The position numbers and the translations under genes were made by a program. From the NCBI GenBank assembly GCA_964017185.1, contig OZ024870.1, positions 30,217,621-30,281,620 on the forward strand: 64,000 nucleotides of DNA, given 5' to 3'. This DNA comes from Rugalucina vietnamica (lineage: Eukaryota > Mollusca > Bivalvia > Lucinida > Lucinidae). Below are positions 54,558 through 64,000 of the stretch, piece by piece. The notes beneath the pieces are model-generated. The model saw only the letters and a list, made by a program, of their open reading frames with translations, was not told the origin of the DNA and did no database searches. Position 1 is the stretch's first letter. Each line of letters opens with the position of its first letter.

Positions 54558-54785
54558 GAGTAGCAAAGTGAGAAAACCGGTCTTCGGGGTTTCCGATCAG
54601 GTCAAACCGACCTGTACAGTCACAGAAGAAGGCTTGAAGTTTGAAATTTCGGATTCAGGAAAAAGACGAATTGTACTATCCATCTAGCGAAAACAAAGAT
54701 GCTGATCAGCTGTGCAGTTACTGCACAGCTGATGTGCACCTTTGTTTTCGCATATGCAAAATCTGATTTTCTCATGATGGGGCTT
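54558..54785 (+). mobile_element. MITE family 1 copy in IMP3 intron 2
   Basis: Ends GAGTAGCAAAGTGAGAAAACC and GATGGGGCTT, flanked by a perfect AAAT duplication. The hairpin is CAGCTGTGCAGTTACTGCAC. Confidence 0.9.
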
Positions 54786-55047
54786 AAATGTTGTATGAAT
54801 ATCAGATATACCGGTACCATTAATTTTCAGAGGAAAAACAATATGATCAAGGAATTTAATAATGCACTGGTTTTTACGCAAGTACAAAAATTAATTGATT
54901 AAATTGATAAGGATTAGTGAGTGCATTCTGCACTAACCATACACTTATAACACCTGTTCAACTATTACATGTAAATTCTGTATGAAATTTGCTATTTTAC
55001 TGAAACGGTATGTACAACACAATCCTAGAATTAGATTTGGGAAAAAT

Positions 55048-55266
55048 GAGCCACGCCATGAGAAACCCAACAATCTTTATATGAGCAAATAAAGGCCCAG
55101 ATCAGCTTTGCGATAAGCAACTTTGTTTTTGCTACACAAAGAGTACAATTCCCCTACTTTCTAAATCCAAAATTTCAAGTTTCTAGCCTGCACCTGTGAC
55201 TGTACAGGCCAGTTAGTGTCAAACCTGTTTGGAAACCACGTTGTTGGTTTTCTCATGTCGCGGCTC
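55048..55266 (-). mobile_element. MITE family 1 copy
   Basis: Ends GAGCCACGCCATGAGAAACCC and GTCGCGGCTC with perfect AAAT flanks. The hairpin is partly deleted. Confidence 0.9.
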
Positions 55267-55366
55267 AAATGAAGGAACAATAGAAAAAGGTAGCAATTAT
55301 TAATATTCTTGAACACAACCTGTTGTCTATGCATACATTTGTACGTGTGTATATGCGCACATGCAT

Positions 55367-56864
55367 ACGGCTAAAACACAATCAGGGTGGATATTTGGGT
55401 TTCACTTTTGTCAAAAAATGAATTTTAAGTGGGGCATTTTTAGATGGCATTTTTGTTATCCAAGACACCTTGTAGGTGCAAAAACGCAGAAATTTTCATT
55501 TTCTTTTCAGGCTTTCAAAAATTTTACCATATCTATGCCCCTAGGGCTTAGGGGCCTACATATTTGAAAATATAACATGCATAATGGCTAATGCAATTTA
55601 TCTTGTATTGAGAATTTTTACTTTTTGGACACTTTTTTTGTGTCAGATAACAGATTTTATCTGGAAAATCTGTCAAAATTTTTAACTTATGGCAAATATG
55701 AAAATGTGTTGTGTCCGTAGCCCTATCTATTTTCAGACAGTTTTGTCACAAATACTGTAAATCCGGAAAATTTCGCGAGAACTTAATTTTCGCTAATATT
55801 CGCTAAGTCGTTGCTACGCGAAAATAAAGTTCTCGCTAATAAAGAATTACTGTAAGCTTTATAGACTGCACGAGTTCTCGCTCGCAAATTCAAGAACGCG
55901 CTAATAATTCAGAAATCGAAAATTCGCGAAATAAAAGTCTCGCGAAAATTTCCGAATTTACAGTATTAACATGCAATATTCATATGTACTGGTACATTTA
56001 TGACTTTTAATGATGTTTTTGTTTGTTTACAACTCGAAACAAAATGAGATAAGCTTAAAATGATCATTTTAAGCAAACAACAAAAACGGCGGCTACGGAC
56101 ACGACAGGGCTACGGACAGCATAGTTACCGCGATATCTGATGAAACCATTCAGCTAGCCACAAAATGTTTATTATAAAACGTTGAATGGCTGGACCCGCA
56201 AATGAAAGTGAAGGTCATGTTTATATTGACCATTGTTAACATACTTTAATAGGGGCATGAAAATAGGGGGCTACGGACACGACATTTACATGGTGTTACA
56301 AAATTGCATCTGGCAGATTCCACAATCACTTTATATTCAATAAGGGCTTTCCCATCAAAATTCAAAAAGTATCTTAGGCTTAATATGGCATTTGTGATTT
56401 TATATTTTGCAGTTTATTAAGTTTGGAAGCTCCTGATTTGGGGGTATTAAAAAAGCCAAAATGTATAACAAAGGGCTACTTTTAAGAAAAGCTCTTGGAA
56501 ATTTATGCAAAGGCAAGTACCAATGTATTTATCACCTCAGATAAGAGTTTGGGTATTCCTTTTGAATTTCTGACATAAATTTATTGGCTAAAGATGAAAT
56601 TATAATAGCTGGTGCCTTGTAAAATAATAGAAAATTTGAAGTGAAACTTTATAACACTCAAAAATGGCCCAATTTTAGCCTTTTGACTAGGCAGTAAACT
56701 GTTCCTCTACTAATAACCCACACATATTATATATCACTGGAAAGGTTGTGAAATTTCCTATATAGCTATGACAATAACATCATTCTAGGAGTGCACCAGG
56801 GCAAAATACTGGCGTATAACATGTATTTTGTGAAATGTCCACCCTGATTGTGTTTTAGCCGATA
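55367..56864. mobile_element. 1.5-kb TIR element with nested MITE 8
   Basis: Ends CGGCTAAAACACAATCAGGG and its exact complement, about 25 bp of perfect inverted repeat, with ATA on both outer sides. The interior repeats GGCTACGGACACGAC in both orientations (about 55711 reversed, 56090, 56268). No transposase frame was found. A MITE 8 copy is nested at 55753-55965. Confidence 0.78.
55753..55965. mobile_element. MITE family 8 copy
   Basis: Ends TACTGTAAATCCGGAAAATTT and the complement of TACTGTAAATTCGGAAATTTT. Internal TTAATTTTCGCTAATATTCG and GAACGCGCTAATAATTCAG. Confidence 0.85.
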
Positions 56865-57244
56865 GACTATCTACTGCACAGTTGTTGTGTTAAGTTGCCA
56901 TTTTGGATAATCATGTGTCTAATTTAAGCGATCACATGATTTGGTGCTGTTGAGGGCGAGATTTTATCTGATCCCAATTGAAGAAAATAAACCAACAGTT
57001 ACATTTGGGAGAATAACAAATTGCTGCAGCCTGTGTTTTTATTTTTCCTGGTAACTGTTGGCTTCAGCCACCAGTTGTTTCGGCCTCATGTTGTTGCAGC
57101 CAATTTTCTTGGGGAGTTTTTTGGTCCTGATGTAAGTGGAAAACTGTTTACTAGGTTGTTAAGCCATAAAACCATCTTCATTTACAAGTAAGCTTAGCAT
57201 AGGCCAGGCTTTTTTGTGAACGCTTATAATGTAAAGCTATGACA
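56865..57244. other. No feature recognised
   Basis: About 380 bp with no repeat match or coding pattern. It should belong to IMP3 intron 2 if the gene continues to the right. Confidence 0.45.
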
Positions 57245-57430
57245 TTAAATTTTATCAACACTGCTGTGTCTGGTGTGGGTTCAACACCCACATGGGGCAT
57301 GTATGAAACAAGCAAAATTCTGCTTGTGGGTCTGCCAGGAGTTTTTTCTCAGGGTTCTCCCATTTGCCCCTCCTAATGATTGGCTCATATGAGCTGAAAT
57401 TATCTTGCAATGGATGTAAAACTGAATAAT
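57245..57430 (+). repeat. SINE D copy
   Basis: Box-B-like GGGTTCAACACCC, body ATTCTGCTTGTGGGTCTGCC and CTCATATGAGCTGAAATT, then a GAATAATAATAAT tail extending to about 57490. Confidence 0.78.
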
Positions 57431-57693
57431 AATAATAATGATAATAATAATAATAACAGAAATAATAATAATAATAGTAATAATTGAATAAAAAAAAATA
57501 TCAAGTCACTGTTATGAATCTGAATCAATAAAAAAAAAATAAATCAAAATATGAAATTGTGAATGAATATGATAAATTTTACCACAAATCTGATTAATCT
57601 GTGTCCCCAAAATGCATGTTTTTGACCAATAACCTCTTCTTTTTCAAGAGAGTGCACTAAACAAATAGAATTGCAGCTGCTGCACTCGGCAAT

Positions 57694-57840
57694 CTGGGCC
57701 CAGTTGTTCAAAATTAATGATGTCGTTGATTAACGATTCATTAAAAATTCAAACATGAATAGTACAAATACACTGTTATTTTTTGTTGATGAACCAAAAA
57801 TAACAGTGTATTTGCTTATGTAGGCTGCACATTGCAGCAT
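57694..57840. mobile_element. MITE family 2 copy, truncated
   Basis: Left end CCCAGTTGTTCAAAATTAATG and a shortened inner palindrome AAATACACTGTTATTTTTTG. The right terminus is missing. Confidence 0.75.
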
Positions 57841-58187
57841 GTAATGACCAAATAAGTTTGTTTCTTAATAAAGGGCGACGTGCATTAAGAGCCAAAAATA
57901 GCCCCCAACCGAGCTGAGTGACAATGATGTGAAATATAGCCTGGTTATTGCTCTTCATGAAAATAATAATAAAATATGTGTATGACCTTTCTCATAGGAA
58001 TGACCTTGGGTCAAAGGTCATGACCCATTCAAAGCAATTTCAATATTGATATATCAGCTAATGGGAAAAGTTGGTCATATTTCAGCTTTTACTTGTTGTA
58101 GACCACTGAAGTTGGTATCAATTTAGAGCTTACACACCTGCCTTGCATTAATTGGTGTTATAATGAAAATTATATTGAATTTTCATT

Positions 58188-59460
58188 TTCATAAATATTA
58201 ATGAAAATACTGAAAGTAATTGGAAAACAAGTATGTCTGTTAGAACTTCATTACTTCATTAATATCAGTTCAAACCATAGAATGATATGTTGCTATGGCG
58301 TCATTAATACTTCTGAACAAGTCATTCAATTACAATAAAGAAAAGTGGTCATGTCAAAATTCATGAATTTTAATGAAAAACAAAAAGAAATGACTAAACT
58401 CATATCCATCTTTAAGGGTTGGCTTGTGATATTTAGACCTTCGTTACATACTTCAGAAAGAACATCACTGAAGCATTATAGTAAGAGGGACCTCCTTAAT
58501 GTAAAAATGAGAGAAAAACCCATAAATTCTGCAAAAGTGCATATGTATAATGCATATATTCATGGCTTCCATAGCAACCGATACTACAGTTCCAATAAGT
58601 TGAATAAGTAATTACTCGTATTCAAATACTAACATTGTCAACCTAATATGTTATTAAAAATGCTTCGGCTCAGCTTTTGAACCTAATCTGCATTCAATAT
58701 GCAAAATATGAAATTTGCATATTCCATATTCATGAATATTTATGAAAACCAAAGCGCTTTATCAATAATTAACGAACAGAATAAAAATGTTTTGAGTGCC
58801 TTACAGATGTAAATGTACCTATATTGCACTGGTCCAATACCATAAATACCATACAGAGTCAACTTTATGCTAAGCCACTGTGGTTATGCAAAATTTCTAA
58901 TTTGCATATTCATGAATATTAATGAAAACTTTGGAAAATACAGGAAAAAACCCAAATTAATACTGTTTACCACAACACGCTCTTAATTCATCACGTCTGC
59001 TATAGAATATTGAACAAGCATTAACTAAGAAATGGTTACAAACAAAACTTATTACACTGATCAGAGGTGCAAATTATCTAATTTGAATACCATGAATATG
59101 CAAACTATCTAATTTGCATATGAATGATTATTTATTTTTATTCACCAAAGTAATCGAATTAATCACAATTTCAAACTTTAACGAAGCAAGTCTAAGATTC
59201 AACAGATATGACATGGGGATAAATCACTCAGCTTTGACTTATATGGATAGACAGATAGATTGATTGATGCCACTGGTTCGATACTTTTGTGAATATTCAA
59301 ATTTTCACATAGATCCATTACATGTTAGGTCATGCACATCGCATAAATGATTAACGACAACTTGACACGATGCTGGTGTTTGACTTAAATAAGTATGTTT
59401 ACGGTTTTAATTGAACTTTCTTTCAATATCTTATTTTCAGATCAATATTCATGAATATGC
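58188..59460. repeat. Degenerate repeat, period about 180 bp, array 2
   Basis: The motif family TTTGCATAT…ATGAATATTAATGA recurs at about 58191, 58361, 58545, 58725, 58905, 59085 and 59442 (the last reversed). Spacing is 170-185 bp apart from the last. It shares the motif with the interior of the 4.1-kb element at 48316-52410. Confidence 0.62.
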
Positions 59461-59482
59461 AAATATTTTAAGAATTAGGTAT

Positions 59483-59579
59483 GAGCCCAGCTAAATACCA
59501 AAAAGATATTTTCACATTTTGTGCATCTTTGTAATACTAATCTTTTATGAAAATATCTTTTTGGTATTTAGCTGGGCTC
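59483..59579. repeat. 97-bp hairpin with 32-bp perfect stem
   Basis: GAGCCCAGCTAAATACCAAA and the following 12 bases are fully complementary to 59548-59579. The loop is 33 bases and AT-rich. It could be a small foldback element or a hairpin RNA. There is no evidence of expression. Confidence 0.9.
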
Positions 59580-59929
59580 TATGTAAACTTCTCTTTTAAA
59601 CCTCTAAATTTCAGTCCAAAATTGTGATTTTCCTACTTTAGCCCATATTGGCAGCCATTTTGTGTAACCATAGCAACCATAAAAGTGAAATCAATATTAG
59701 ATTAAAACATTTGGACATTTCATCTATTAAAACATCTAAGATAAAATGTCGTAGGTTTATTTTTTGGCTTTTGGGTGGGCCAGAAAACCCTGTTAATGCA
59801 CGTCCCTCTTTTCCCTTGCATAATACATCCTGCCCATCAGGAAAATATGTCCATGATAAACTACACTTTTATATAGAAAAACTGGGGGTTGCAGGGGTAT
59901 ACAGGTCTATTTTTCTTATTTTTCATCCA

Positions 59930-60005
59930 AAACATAGATTGTGGTACTCAGTACTCGTACATGGTTCTTACGTGTACCAACAATCAATGTTTTGAGCAAA
60001 ATTAT
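59930..60005. mobile_element. MITE family 4 core
   Basis: Inverted CCAAAACATAGATTGTGG and CAACAATCAATGTTTTGAGC around GTACATGGTTCTTACGTGTAC. The flanks (GGGTTGCAGGGGTATAC, CGCATGGGCAAGTTTTCATAA) resemble those at 8460-8770. Confidence 0.65.
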
Positions 60006-60349
60006 TAAAAATACATTTGTATCCAAAAATTTTCCTATGAAATTTTCAATTTTCGCTTTTGAAAAAAAAATCTAAATATCGCATGGGCAAGTTTTCATAA
60101 TGTTCTTAAAAAGTTGTCGCATTCACACCATTTGACACGATAATGTCTCAATTGTGATGCAAAATCTCACTTAAATTGTTACTAATGTATCTCAAATTGA
60201 TTTTTAATTGGTCTTATCCTGTGGCTGGCAATTGAAACTGTTGTGGCACCCCAAGGCAAACCCTTTAGTGGTTTTGTCAGATACACTATAATTGACCATG
60301 GTAAGAATTCAGTCATGAATACCCTATCAATCCGGTTCCCCCTACCCAT

Positions 60350-60755
60350 TTGGGGCTGTGGGAAATAGATGGGCTGCTTGTGCCTCCTCCCTAAGAAAAG
60401 TGGTAAAGTAAAAAACATCCACACATAAGTCATAGTTATTTACTTGGGTGGTTATATTTTGAAGCACATTTTGCATGTTATAGCATTCCAATATTGGGTG
60501 GGTTGATAGTTCGTCTCTCACTAATGAGAAAGACCATCATTATTTCTTGAATAGTGCTGATGTGCATACATGTGATACATTCTTAGGCCCAAATAGGGAG
60601 ATTGGACATTTTTGGTAGGGAGATTTAGGTCTGAAATAGGGAGGTTTTTTCTCGACAAAATTATAGCCGATTTTACCCCGGAAAATATTTTCAGCAGTCC
60701 AGCTGGGTTAAGTCCCATCAAAGTAACATTCCAACACGACCATAGCTATTGAGTA
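60350..60755 (+). repeat. SINE B copy
   Basis: It has GGAAATAGATGGGCTGCTTG, a diverged middle, TTTTGAAGCACATTTTGCAT and AAGTCCCATCAAAGTAACAT. It meets the next copy tail to tail at about 60755. Confidence 0.6.
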
Positions 60756-61055
60756 TTATTGAGTTGTGGTTTATCGTCCCAGTCTACAGCTATGGTGAAG
60801 TCAGGACCTTACCTCCATTTTATGGGACTTTAACCCAAAATTAGGTTGCCATTACATCCAAAAAGTGCTTCAAATATAACCCCCCAACTAAGCTAATATG
60901 GCTTACATGTACATGTATTGATGGTTTGACTTGAACCACTTTTCCTGGACAGGCTCAGACCGGAGCGATTAACCAGTAATCAGATGGCCAATCAGTAGCG
61001 TAGACGCTTTGCCCAGAGGCACAAGCAGCCCATCTATTTCTTTAGGCCCCAATAG
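60756..61055 (-). repeat. SINE B copy, reversed
   Basis: The plus strand reads TTTATCGTCCCAGTCTACAGC, CTCCATTTTATGGGACTTTAA, AAAAAGTGCTTCAAATATAAC and AAGCAGCCCATCTATTTCTTT: the reverse of the SINE B blocks, with a more complete head. Confidence 0.65.
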
Positions 61056-61709
61056 GTGGAGCCTGAATATTGAGTATTGTCAGAGGAGTCTTGGCGAACA
61101 GTGCAGATCCAGATTAGAGAATTCCAGGAAATAATTTTCTCTACAAGCCTCTCTACAAAGACAAGCCTTATGAAATAGTTGTGTCACATCCTTCCAGTGC
61201 AGTGATTTTCCTATAAGAAATTACGATAAAGTGAAGTGATATTATTACAAAAACTCAAGTGACTGTGTCATTGAGATGAAGTTAAATTACCACTAATCAA
61301 GCTCTTTTGGGAGTTTGATCATTTTTCGGCCTAATTAAGAGAATTTCTTGATACTTCAATTGAATTATAAGATGGGGGAAGAGAATGGATGGGAAATTAA
61401 TCTGCTGTCGACAGCCTATTGTTCATGCTGTAGTTATTGTAAAATTAAGGATATGTTTCTGGGGGAAAATATGTGAATGTGTGTATCTGTCTCTGTCTTC
61501 TAAGGTATGGCTTAGGCCGCACAAATATTTGCCAATCACTTTGGCAGCACAAATATTTGCCAATCAAAAGATTAACAGTAAATAAAATGTTAGATTTGCT
61601 TGTTTTCAAAGTTTCCTAGACCTTGGGCCATACGAATCCTTAATAACTATTCTGTTATACCCTTCTAAAGGGACATAACCAATGTGCAATTAGACCATTG
61701 TATGCATTT
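61056..61709. other. No gene recognised
   Basis: About 650 bp without a repeat match except a duplicated CACAAATATTTGCCAATCA at about 61519 and 61548. Confidence 0.5.
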
Positions 61710-61925
61710 GAGCCGCCGAATGGGAAAACCAACAACTTACATTGGCGAAAACAAAGGCGCAGATCAGCTTCGCAGTGCCTTTGTTTTTTGCTACATGGAT
61801 AGTGCAATTCCTCTACTTTCTAAATCCAAAATTTCCAGCCTCTAACCATCTTCTGTGACTGTACAGCCCGGTTTGTGTCAGACCTGCTCGAAACCCAAAT
61901 TGTTGGTTTTCTCATGCACAGGCTC
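61710..61925 (-). mobile_element. MITE family 1 copy
   Basis: Ends GAGCCGCCGAATGGGAAAACC and GCACAGGCTC with perfect ATTT flanks. One hairpin arm is deleted. Confidence 0.92.
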
Positions 61926-61939
61926 ATTTACAAAATAGC

Positions 61940-62040
61940 ATAGTCATTCCAGTAGTGGTCAACACACTCTCTTGATCACCTCTGTGGTCTGGGTTCGAAT
62001 CCCGACCAATGGTCGCCTGTCGAAGGTTGGTTGTAAATTT
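61940..62040 (+). repeat. tRNA-like SINE head
   Basis: Box-A-like CAGTAGTGGTCAACACACTC and box-B-like GGGTTCGAATCCCGACC. Degenerate as a tRNA. Confidence 0.55.
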
Positions 62041-62140
62041 CACCAGGTTCATTACGAAAACATGCCTATGCAATATGCAGAGATTTTTAAAGTTGTAAAA
62101 TATGAAATTTTTCTGTAGAAAAAAATTGATATTTTTCTTA

Positions 62141-62230
62141 TTTTTGCTCAAAACATAGATTGTGGGTACAATATGCCTCGGCGAGGTGGTTCTAACGTGT
62201 ACCCACAATCTATGTTTTGGAGCAAAAATA
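62141..62230. mobile_element. MITE family 4 core, best preserved
   Basis: TTTTTGCTCAAAACATAGAT and the following GTGGGTAC pair with GTACCCACAATCTATGTTTT. The small inner palindrome is GCCTCGGCGAGG. Confidence 0.85.
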
Positions 62231-62434
62231 AGAACTAGAAATGCGTGTTTGTAAAACACTATACCCCCAACTGTATGTTTGTCCCTAAACTGGCAGTTTG
62301 TATGACCATTTATTTCATTCGAATGAAGTGAAATTTAATTTTCTGAGGTAGCTGTTCGGTTGCCACTGTTTTGACCTTGATCAAGAAACAGAATGTAAGT
62401 TTTTTGTGGCTGCTTTTTTTGCAGGCAAGAAATG

Positions 62435-63125
62435 GAGTAAAAATTTCAAAATGAAGTAATTTTGTCAAAATATGACGAAAAATGCTGAAAAGTTAATCAG
62501 GTGTTCTTCTTCTCAGCCCCAATCAGTTTAAGAAATATGAAGGCTCTAGCTCAAATACTTTTTGAGATATCTCGCACACAAGATTTTCAAATTTTGTTTT
62601 CAAAGGGACATAACTCCAAAAAGGGGCATAACTCAGACATGACAAAAAATACGGATCAATCATTTTTTCATGTCAGAGGAATCTGTCTATGAAATTTCAA
62701 AACCCTAGCTTCCACCGTTCCAAAGTTTCAATTTCACCGAAAAGTGGAAAAATCAATCAAAATTCAAAATTCTGTATTTTTGTCAAAATTTGACGAAAAG
62801 TTCTCAAAAGTTAATCAGGTCATCTACTCCTCAGCCCCAACAATTATACCAAATTTGAAGGCTCTAGCTCAAATACTTTTTGAGATATTTTGCACACAAG
62901 ATTTTCAAATTTTGTTTTCAAAGGGACATAACTCAGAAAAGGGGCATAACTCAGACATGAAAAAAAATACGGGTCAACTATTTTTTCATGAGGAATACAC
63001 ATATGAAATTTCAAATCCCTAACATGCACCATTCAGAAGTTAACGGACGCACACACACACAGACAGACAGACAAGCCGAAAGCAATATGCCCTTCCAACT
63101 TTTTCAAAGTTGGGGGCATGAAAAT
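62435..63125 (+). mobile_element. Second pearl-like element, two core units
   Basis: Two core units with a period of 318 bp (TCAGCCCC at 62513 and 62831) share GGCTCTAGCTCAAATACTTT and TTTTCAAAGGGACATAACTC. Then come an ACGGACGCACACAC/AGACAGAC microsatellite (63042-63072) and a 3' hairpin (CCAACTTTTTCAAAGTTGG within TGCCC…GGGCA). The plan is the same as in the element at 10240-12127, with unrelated core sequence. Confidence 0.68.
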
Positions 63126-63630
63126 AGGTATACCCCTGCGTACCCCCGTTTTGAGGTGGGGTAGAAGGGGGTATACATATCACTGATATGTTTTCCTGAT
63201 GTCTTCCTCTACCATGTATGACTACATCACGCCAACATCTCTGCCTCCAAGAACACGTGAAGAGTTTTCTTAAATTTAGGCGCAAAAGTGTGCCGCCTGC
63301 AAGCATAAGGTTAAGCTTTTATTTTATGTCCAAATTTTTGGAATTTTTATTTTAAAGCTATAGTTTTGCTGTCTCTGATTGGATTTTGATCATAGAAACC
63401 TCTTCAGATTTTTTTGCCTGCAGCTGAAAACCAAAATAGTTTGAATTCTAAAATTGTTCAGTGGTATAAAATTACATCACATAAAATTGTCATTTAAAGA
63501 AACATCCATCATTTAAAGAGATGCTGGAAAAAAAGATCTTACAATCACAGCCTATGCTTGTTAATGATAAATGAATTAGAGAAATCTCTTAAGTAGCAAG
63601 ACACATTCACTCCCCTTATTTTTGATAAAC
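63126..63630. other. No feature recognised
   Basis: A GTATACCCCTGCGTACCCCCGTTTT stretch near 63130 resembles the TATACCCCC context of MITE family 4 in part. Otherwise nothing. Confidence 0.4.
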
Positions 63631-63862
63631 GAGCCGCTTCATGGGAAAAACAATGTGGTTTCTGAACAGGTCAGACACAAACCGACCTGGTTCAGTCACA
63701 GAAAAGAGCTAGAAGCTTGAAATTTCAGATTTAAGTAGAAGAGGAACTGTACTATCCAGGTAGGGAAAACAAAGGCGCTGATCAGCTTCGCACTTACTGT
63801 GAAGCTGATCTGCGCCTTTGTTTTCGCCTATACAGATTGTTGGTTTTCCCATGTGGCGGCTC
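63631..63862 (+). mobile_element. MITE family 1 copy
   Basis: Ends GAGCCGCTTCATGGGAAAAAC and GTGGCGGCTC. The flanks do not match (AAAC, AATG). The hairpin is near-perfect around GCACTTACTGTG. Confidence 0.9.
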
Positions 63863-63940
63863 AATGTAATACCCAGGAAGAGGTGGCTCCATCTGTAAAT
63901 GATGTGCTGGTAAGCATCAGCTCCAACATACAATCTATAT

Positions 63941-64000
63941 GAGCCGCCGCATGAGAAAACCAACAATCTGCAAAGGCGAAAACAAAGGCGCAGATCAGCT
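63941..64000 (-). mobile_element. MITE family 1 copy cut by the window end
   Basis: Left end GAGCCGCCGCATGAGAAAACC and the start of the hairpin (CAAAGGCGCAGATCAGC). The rest lies beyond the window. Confidence 0.88.

Noticed and set aside
61385-61585. Considered as a later IMP3 exon
   Set aside because: No S4-domain residues and no acceptor in the required phase.
62501-63022. Two similar open frames (KALAQILFEI) considered as a duplicated gene
   Set aside because: They are the two core units of the second pearl-like element. No start or domain.

Overview
This window is AT-rich eukaryotic DNA, most likely from a bivalve mollusc. The clade is an inference. It rests on spliced metazoan genes (a multi-EGF gene and IMP3), several tRNA-derived SINE families, and tandem-core elements with an ACGG-type microsatellite that resemble the 'pearl' family of bivalves. 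Real host coding sequence is a very small part of the 64 kb. Most of the window is intron and intergenic DNA packed with mobile elements.

Host genes. A multi-EGF-repeat gene lies on the minus strand. Five exons can be joined in frame, in transcription order 41557-41632, 15077-15222, 5995-6135, 5085-5289 and 3176-3312. All have canonical AG acceptors and GT donors and the phases match at each junction. They encode five complete EGF modules, one of calcium-binding type, and the start of a sixth. The gene continues beyond the exons seen at both ends. A decayed copy of one exon sits beside it at 14921-15010. On the plus strand the first two coding exons of IMP3 (U3 snoRNP, 18S rRNA processing) lie at 52844-52980 and 54290-54397. 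The rest of IMP3 was not found before the window ends.

Mobile DNA. The clearest element is a 6.6-kb DIRS-type tyrosine-recombinase retrotransposon at 32425-38991 on the minus strand. It has 162-bp inverted terminal repeats differing by one base and an internal complementary region that copies the junction of the two ends. Its three long open frames are Gag-like, reverse transcriptase/RNase H, and tyrosine recombinase. It looks recent and may be functional. A 5'-truncated non-LTR element with an embedded PHD-like finger lies at about 13150-14600. The commonest repeat is a MITE of about 233 bp with GAGCCGC termini, an off-centre 33-bp-stem hairpin and a 4-bp ANNT target duplication. About 23 full copies are present, roughly 8% of the window. 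Two pearl/Helentron-like elements with tandem cores (about 10240-12127 and 62435-63125), at least ten further inverted-repeat families and four SINE families fill most of the rest.

Layout. 0-6 kb: 3' part of the EGF gene seen here, with MITEs and a perfect 185-bp palindrome. 6-15 kb: intron with TCTGAA-rich DNA, a recent 230-bp tandem duplication, a pearl-like element and the non-LTR element. 15-41.5 kb: a 26-kb intron full of MITEs and SINEs and holding the DIRS element. 41.5-52.7 kb: last EGF exon seen, then repeats including a 4.1-kb inverted-repeat element. 52.7-54.4 kb: IMP3 start. 54.4-64 kb: more repeats, including a degenerate array with a period of about 180 bp.
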